Shown here: piece after piece, positions 58,392-64,000 of the stretch
How the letters are laid out: each line of letters begins with the position of its first letter
Position numbering within the stretch: position 1 is the first letter of the stretch
Translations under genes and position numbers: made by a program
Assembly: GCA_910589415.1 (NCBI GenBank)
Contig: OU342632.1
Location: 16,805,507-16,869,506, forward strand
Source of the DNA: Malachius bipustulatus
Taxonomy: Eukaryota; Arthropoda; Insecta; Coleoptera; Melyridae
DNA: 64,000 nucleotides
Reading direction: 5' to 3'
Notes under the pieces: model-generated
What the model was told of the DNA's origin: nothing
Seen by the model: only the letters and a program-made list of their open reading frames with translations
Database searches by the model: none

Positions 58392-58421
58392 TAGTGTATT
58401 TTTTTATTAAAAAATACACTA
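58392..58421. repeat. Solo 30-bp hairpin identical to the Z terminus
   Basis: Identical to 7,759-7,788 (13-bp stem, TATT loop). No other Z sequence is adjacent. The corresponding position in the left arm of the surrounding foldback (near 55,113) has no hairpin. Confidence 0.8.
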
Positions 58422-58721
58422 AAATACAAGATCCCATTTTTTAGGAAATCACTCACGCTTTCTTTTTTCAAATAAGTATTTTTAGATATATCCAACGAAT
58501 AACCAGTTACTATAAAAAATAACATTTTTCACTGAAGGGGTGTTTTTTTTTTGGCGGGGGGTGATTTCTGTAGATTTATGTTCTATAACCTCCTTCACTA
58601 ACAATAATTATTGAACGAACATCTTGAATAAGATTTTTATTAACTTTTGGCACATTTTTTACTTCACCGACCTGACTATAACTCTTTTATTAATAAACTT
58701 TGATTTACTATTTCTCTCCTA

Positions 58722-59057
58722 CAGTCTTTTTCTATTGGTTTTCCTCTTTTGTCAATTGCTTTTCCTTATTTGTCAAATGAGTTTCCCATTTATTAAACGT
58801 CAGTTTAATTTTTCAATTCAAATTCCTCTTTTGTCAAATGAGATTCCTTTTTTATCAAATGCTTTTCCAATATTATGATACTGTCACTGCTAGTAAATGG
58901 GAAAAGCAATTGACATAAAGTGAAACTGATTTGACATAAAAGGAAATTGATTGCTAAATCAATGACTATAATCATTGATAGATAGAAAAATAAGAAACTC
59001 ATTTGACAAATAAGGAAAAGCAATTGACAAAAGAGGAAAACCAAAAGCAAAAGACTG
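58722..59057. mobile_element. TTTGTCAAATG-unit MITE, copy C
   Basis: 336 bp, CAGTCTTTTTCTATTGG to CCAAAAGCAAAAGACTG, flanked by TA on both sides. It is the closest in sequence to copy A at 29,101. The same internal iteration of the TTTGTCAAATG unit and its complement is present. Confidence 0.85.
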
Positions 59058-60952
59058 TAATACAAATAGTGAGTATTCATACATATGTATACGCTCACTA
59101 ATGTGTGTGCTATGTATTTTATACATTACACGCTTAATAACTTGACACACTGCGCCCATTCTAAGATTTGAAGTATTTATTTTTGGATTGATTTTGATTT
59201 TTTTGTTTGCCACATAGAAGCGCAACAAAGATCTAAGCACCTCTCGACATTTTCTGATACAGATATTATGGCATTTCAAGCCAATAGTTTTCAAGACCAA
59301 TATTTAATCACTTAAATTATGCTCAGAAAACAATGGCATTAACTCACCTTTAATTATTATTTTCTCAGGCAGCTTTATCTCATTATTCACCCCAATCATA
59401 AAACTGAAATGAACCAAAAAACCTGATACACCTGATAAATACATTGGTTAGATCTTTTCTTTTGCTCTTAATTTTCATATACATAATATAACGGTTTGAT
59501 AAGTTTCATTCATACAATGAGATTTGAGCTTCACTGTATATCTGAGACAAGTTGCAGGATAAGTTTCCGCCAAATTTTCGAAATTCACATTGTTCAAATA
59601 TCGCTACCGCAATATTACTTTTGCAGTATCAGTGCACTTCAAAATTGCGTTGCTGAAGTAAGTTTGCAGTGCGGTTTCATCATTACCCTTGCTGAAACAT
59701 TGCAGCTGAAGTGTTACTTTCTTAGCTTTCTGCCCTCAGAATAATTTACAAGAGAGACTTTTATGTATGTACCAAGCTTGCCAAAGAGTTCCAATCCAAC
59801 AACAACTTACCTATATCAAATTAAATTTGAAAAATGTCAAGTGAGAAACTTAAGCTGGACTTTTGCCGCTCAAGCTGCATATATATGTATTTCCTGTTAT
59901 ATTGCTGCTGTTATTTCGACGATTGATTTTTTTTTGTTCCTTTTAATTATCCCAAAATCGCACCTACACAGAAATAATTTAAAAAAATAGTAATAGAGTT
60001 TAATAGAACCATAAGGTCTTATTTGCGGTATAGTGTGAGTTAGTAAGGGATACCTTTCATATAAAGTTTCTGATTTTAGGGGGAAATATAGACGTTCTTA
60101 TTACACAATAAATTATTTTAATGTCCAATATGTACACTCTGATAGTCCTAAAATAGACGATATAAACAAAAATATATACCTAGGTGTGCATTGATATTAA
60201 ATGAGTTTATATCTAGATTTATAACGCCATCAGTGAACAACCCCGTTATGAGAACTTTATCAATGTTTAAATATAAATAACTAGATTATTTAAGCGTACG
60301 AAGTCGATGTTATTATATTACAATATGTAAGTTTATATTACGCTAACTCTACATCATATAAACATTAGTAGGTACTAATTATATACAACTACTGTTGATA
60401 AGGTTACATTTACCTTATGCATGAATATTTATAAAGCATTGACTGAGTTTCTTATTGTTAACGATCGAGATTGTTTTAAATTAACTCAGAGACAATTAAA
60501 TGTATTGACAATTTTATTTTTATTTTTTTAACAATTACATACCTAGAGCTACAGATTTTCTTGGATATGTTTAACTATTTAAGTTTACATAATTATAAAT
60601 GGTAGCTTTCCAGGTTTTATCGACTATACGAACTCTTATTTTGAGGGCTTAGCTTGGAACAGCGATCGCTAATGACTTTTTTGCGGACGTTACCTTTGAC
60701 GACATCCTTTAATAGAACTTCACGTAAATTAATTTTTATAAGAATCTTAATTTGGAATCGGATTAGTTATCGCATCGAAGAAAGGGTGACTCGGAACTAG
60801 GATTCGATCTGCCGACCTTTAAGCGATATACAGAGTGCTCATTTTATCTAAAGACATTTAAATATTTGGAGTAGCATATTATCATGTCATGTTATTTAAT
60901 TTTTATTAGCCGATATGAAGAAGTCGGAATAAGTACCTACATAATTGTATTC
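59058..60952. other. AT-rich sequence, no gene recognised
   Basis: No terminal repeats are found. Short frames at 59,496-59,990 have no recognisable domains. A less AT-rich segment at 60,640-60,830 contains GGATTCGATC, which resembles a B box but lacks a tRNA fold. Confidence 0.4.
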
Positions 60953-61059
60953 AGGGTGTTTCGGGAGATGGGACCAAATTTGAAGGGGTAGTTCCTCTCA
61001 TAAATATAAGTTGAAAAAATAAGTTTTACCTCAAAATTAATGTTCTTCACGTTCGGCAA
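60953..61059. repeat. Truncated CAGGGTG repeat end
   Basis: It begins CAGGGTGTTTCGGGAGATGGG and stops at the poly-T that marks the 3' end of the minus-strand LINE. The other half is not found beyond that LINE, so the insertion or a later deletion removed it. Confidence 0.5.
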
Positions 61060-61593
61060 TTTTTTTTTTGTCGAGCATCCGACTGGTTTCAGTCATTCTG
61101 CCATTTTTGGAGCAATCTTTCTCTTACTTCTCTTCCGTTTAACTCTTTCATTCTTTCCTCCCTCTCCGTGGCTCCGAGTAGTTCTATAATGGTGGCATAT
61201 TGGCTATGACTAATATCGCGTTGTATGTCACACTCCTTCGTTTCTTATAATAGCCGGTCTTCTGTTTACTTTCTCTAGAATCTGTCTATATTTACTGATT
61301 TTGATCTAGACCGGAGCTGCATACAGTGTATTATGGATATTATTGCTATCTGGGCATAAATTCTGCGAGTCGCTTCCCTTGGGCTATATGTGTTGGGAAA
61401 GGCCCTCATAGTTGCCATGATACCTAGTCCTCTCTGATTTTTCTATTATTTCTCTAACCTGCTCTTTCATCTGCAGATCTTTGTCTAGTCTTTGAGTCCC
61501 AAGTATTTGATGGAAGATCTTGTCTCGATAGTTTTTCCGAGTTCTATGTCGGTAGTCATTTGTCTAATTTTGTATCGACCTGTTAGTAGTCCA

Positions 61594-62679
61594 ATAAATG
61601 GCGTCTTTGCCCCAATCCCAACAAAACCGAAGTATCTTGTTTCCACCTGAACAACCACGAAAAACATCGAAAATTACAATAAGTCTCGATGGACAATGTA
61701 ATCTTGAAACACAATTTCAATCCAGTATACCTTGGAGTAACTTTTGATACTTCATTAACCTACAATATTGACAAATTGCGCAAGAAACTTAAAACAAGAA
61801 ACAACCTTTTACATAAACTTGCCGGTTCGGTTTGGGGAGCTCATATTGTTGTCCAATCTGGATGAATAGCGCTCATGTCCATAAAATTGATTCTGAATTG
61901 AACACCACCATGCGAGTTATTACTGGTTGTATTAAGTCAACTCCAACACCTTGGTTGCCGGTAATTTCAAACATTACACCACCAAGAATCAGAAGACAAA
62001 TAGCGGCTAAGCGAGAATTCGACAAATGCACACCGGAATTCCCAATCTGGCATGATCTTCAGAATCCTCCTACAACAAGACTGAAATCTCGAAATCCATT
62101 TTGGCAACAAAATCATGAGATCTTTTCCTCACTGGATTCTTGGAAGTCTGAATGGAGAGTTCAGAATGTTTTCAATCATCACCTTATCCAAGATCCAACA
62201 AAGGAAGTTCCCGGATTCGACCTACCGAGAAAGCTCTGGAGTAAACTGAATCGTTTAAGAACTGGCCATGGACGCTGTAACTCAATGTTATTCAAATGGA
62301 TGGCAGTTCCAAGTCCAAATTGTCTCACTTGTGGCGAAGTTGAGGAAATAATTACTCATATTGTAGAAGAGTGTCCAGAAACTAAATTTCTTGGCGGTTT
62401 CAATGACATCCACCGCCTTACTCCAGATGCAATAAATTGGTTACAAAGTCTAAAACCAATATGAACTGAATGGTGTGTCTAGGTTTTTTATGGGGTTTTT
62501 CCCTAGACTGGCTGGAAAAGCGAATGCTTCACCATGATATCAACAACTCATCCTTATATTCTACAAACCGTTCTACCCCCCACAATGATGAAAATTCTAC
62601 AATATTATACTTATAAATCATATATCCACATCATCCTTCTAATTTAAAATGTAATAATTCATACGAAATATATAATATA
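61594..62679 (+). mobile_element. LINE-B: plus-strand LINE fragment inserted in LINE-A
   Basis: A 5'-truncated LINE (RT thumb onward) with a 3' UTR of about 200 bp and an AT-rich tail. The flanking TAGTAGTCCA at 61,584-61,593 recurs at 63,410-63,419, which gives a 10-bp target duplication. Removing everything between them restores the reading frame of LINE-A at this position. Confidence 0.8.
61614..62464 (+). pseudogene. LINE-B RT thumb and C-terminal domain, broken
   Basis: It starts inside the RT after the catalytic box: NPNKTEVSCFHLNNHE, a stop, then NVILKHNFNPVYLGVTFD and KLKTRNNLLHKLAGS. A small deletion and frame change near 61,835 leads to the 210-codon open stretch 61,832-62,464 (YCCPIWMNSAHVHKID, then STPTPWLPVISNI). 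The C-terminus carries a Cys-His box, CLTCGEVEEIITHIVEECP, typical of jockey/R1-type LINE ORF2 ends. No palm domain or endonuclease is present. The family is common in insects. The last 200 codons are clean, so the insertion may be fairly recent. Confidence 0.85.
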
Positions 62680-63409
62680 TACAGGGTGGCCCAGCGAAAA
62701 CGTACCAGGCTTAATAACTTGAAAACTAAAGATGCACGCGAAAAACGCCGAAACAGGTCAATTTTGTTATCGAGGGGGACATATTTTCGTGACAAATTTA
62801 ACTACCCAAGTTCACCCCCTTGGCAGGGGTAGCTACCCCTTTGTTTATCATCATAGGGAACAGCTATCGAGTGATACATCATTTGAAAGCTACTTGAATT
62901 CTCTTTACTACGATATTCAACATTTTGGGTTTCGCTTACATACAGTGTGGGCTACATACAAGTGATTAACGTGAGTTACGTTTTCGGTGGTCCACCCTGT
63001 ATGTAAGCGAAAATGATATATCATTTGAAAGATACTTGAATTATCTGCACAACGATATCCAACATTTTGGGTTTCGCTTACATACAGGGTGTCCTACATA
63101 CAAAGTGATTACGGCGAGTTACGTTTTCGTTGGGCCACCCTGTATGTAAGCGAAACCCAAATTGTTTGATATCGTTGTAAAGAGAATTCAAATAGCTTTC
63201 AAATGATGTATCATTCGATATCTGTTCCCTATGATGATAAGCAAAGGGGTAGCTAGCTACCCCTGCCAAGGGGGTGAACTTGGGTGGTTAAATTTGTCAC
63301 GAAAATATGTCCCCCTCGATAACAAAATTGACCTGTTTCGGCGTTTTTCGCGTACATCTTCAGTTTTCAAGTTATTAGGCCTGGTACGTTTTCGCTGGGC
63401 CACCCTGTA
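62680..63409. mobile_element. Palindromic MITE with repeated inner ends
   Basis: CAGGGTGGCCCAGCGAAAACG and CGTTTTCGCTGGGCCACCCTG are exact inverted ends flanked by TA. The arms of about 300 bp match closely (CGAAACAGGTCAATTTTGTTAT; GGCAGGGGTAGCTACCCC). Inside, an end-like segment (GAGTTACGTTTTCG..CCACCCTGTATGTAAGCG) occurs twice more, near 62,972 and 63,115, so the centre carries extra copies of the element's own terminus. Confidence 0.8.
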
Positions 63410-63630
63410 TAGTAGTCCAGCCTCAGTTTTGTCGCTGTTGATTGTCAGTTTGATATTGTTTATCTGCTGCCTAATTCTGTCCATCATTGTCTTTGTCCTA
63501 AGCTCGTTTTCGTTATTGGCGATTACCATCCAGTGCCAAATCAACGGCCTAGGTAATCCGCTCCATTCCCTCTACTGTCTCCATTCTGAGAGCCTTGTCG
63601 TAGAGAATGTTCTTCAACACCGGTTTTACT

Positions 63631-64000
63631 TGTTGTATAGGCTTTTTCTCAGTATAATTCTTAAGCTTTTACAGCACTAAAAAGCTAACATTCGTCAAGT
63701 TATGGCCGAGATATCGCCCGAAATAGATATTATGTCAAAAAGTGCTCAAAAATTACCTTAGAAGGATGGATCGATATATCTCGAGACGGCCATTTAAATG
63801 AGAAGTGTTTCACAAATACTGTCAAGGTCTAAACTTTATAATAAAGAAAAAATTTAATTGAATTTTAATTTTATAACAAAAGTCTTTTATTTACGTTTAC
63901 TTTTGAAAGCATACATTTGATAACCCGTTCTTCAGCTTATAGTAGGTATTTATTTTAATGCCTGAGAGCCACAACATGTTAAGAGCCTTCGGGGCATGCT
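63631..64000. other. AT-rich sequence, nothing recognised
   Basis: No repeat partner or coding signal is visible before the window ends. Confidence 0.35.

Larger units (their letters stand above)
54970..58570. repeat. Large foldback split by a DD41D transposon
   Basis: The left arm about 54,970-55,430 (CACCCCTTCGGTGAAAAA, AAAGAAAGCTTAAGTGATTTCC, TGTCATTCTCATTGATTATG) is mirrored at 58,140-58,570. An inner AT-rich inverted repeat (about 55,420-55,800, ACCTCAATGCTGCAAAAG / CTTTCAGCATTGTGG) and the mariner-like element (55,930-58,133) lie between them. The right arm alone contains the 30-bp hairpin at 58,392. Confidence 0.65.
61060..63630 (-). mobile_element. LINE-A: minus-strand non-LTR retrotransposon remnant, interrupted
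   Basis: Minus-strand RT fragments lie at 63,410-63,625 and 61,070-61,593. A 10-base poly-A tail (T-run 61,060-61,069 on the plus strand) marks the 3' end. The upstream piece gives ILYDKALRMETVEGMERI, then the catalytic box decayed to stop-A-V-D, then (after a frameshift) VIANNENELRTKTMMDRIR and LTINSDKTEAG. The downstream piece resumes LLTGRYKIRQM, SSIKYLGL and RALPNTYSPREATRR, with stops and frameshifts. This is the palm-to-thumb part of an R1/LOA- or jockey-like RT. LINE-B and a MITE interrupt it. Confidence 0.8.

Noticed and set aside
60785..60825. GGATTCGATC resembling a tRNA B box
   Set aside because: No A box at proper spacing and no cloverleaf pairing.

Overview
This is a repeat-dominated piece of an insect nuclear genome. 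It is AT-rich, has no bacterial-style gene layout, and is full of insect-type transposon remnants: LINE reverse transcriptases, a Penelope-like element, DD41D mariner-like transposases and a THAP/SWIM DNA transposon. It also has many TACCTA/TAGGTA stretches. The order of insect cannot be fixed from the sequence. I see no intact host protein-coding gene.

The one convincing host-gene signal is a GC-rich island at about 9,960-10,210. It holds a TATA box (10,034-10,040), a plausible start site near 10,068 and an ATG-free leader exon that ends at a consensus 5' splice site (10,206). If it is real, the plus-strand sequence to the right is largely a first intron, loaded with transposons, and the coding exons lie further away.

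Layout. 1-9.9 kb: MITE-like inverted repeats, a three-copy tandem repeat, a 1.2-kb near-perfect palindrome, and the first copy of a recurrent element called Z here (5,895-7,788), which ends in a 30-bp hairpin. 10-17.6 kb: promoter/exon, palindromic MITEs, a TIR element, and a truncated LINE with an open RT frame (13,057-14,631). 18-29.5 kb: long foldbacks, including a palindromic element (21,660-22,867) that shares its ends with a decayed mariner-like element (24,981-26,323). 29-38.5 kb: more foldbacks, a reversed Z fragment, and a tRNA-derived sequence. 39.2-48.4 kb: a deeply nested composite. A large inverted repeat carries a THAP/SWIM transposon in one arm and a second Z copy next to it; that Z copy holds a Penelope-like element with an RT/GIY-YIG frame and a hammerhead-like motif. 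48.4-59 kb: back-to-back palindromes, nested foldbacks, a second DD41D mariner-like pseudogene (minus strand), and two more copies of a MITE built from an iterated TTTGTCAAATGCTTTTCC-like unit. 61-63.6 kb: a minus-strand LINE interrupted by a plus-strand LINE, which carries a palindromic MITE at its 3' end.

Most of the palindromes start TACAGGGTG or a close variant and end in its complement, and they sit at TA. The two mariner-like pseudogenes have the same kind of ends, so many palindromes are probably non-autonomous relatives of such elements. Several insertions can be read directly because the second arm of a palindrome preserves the empty site.
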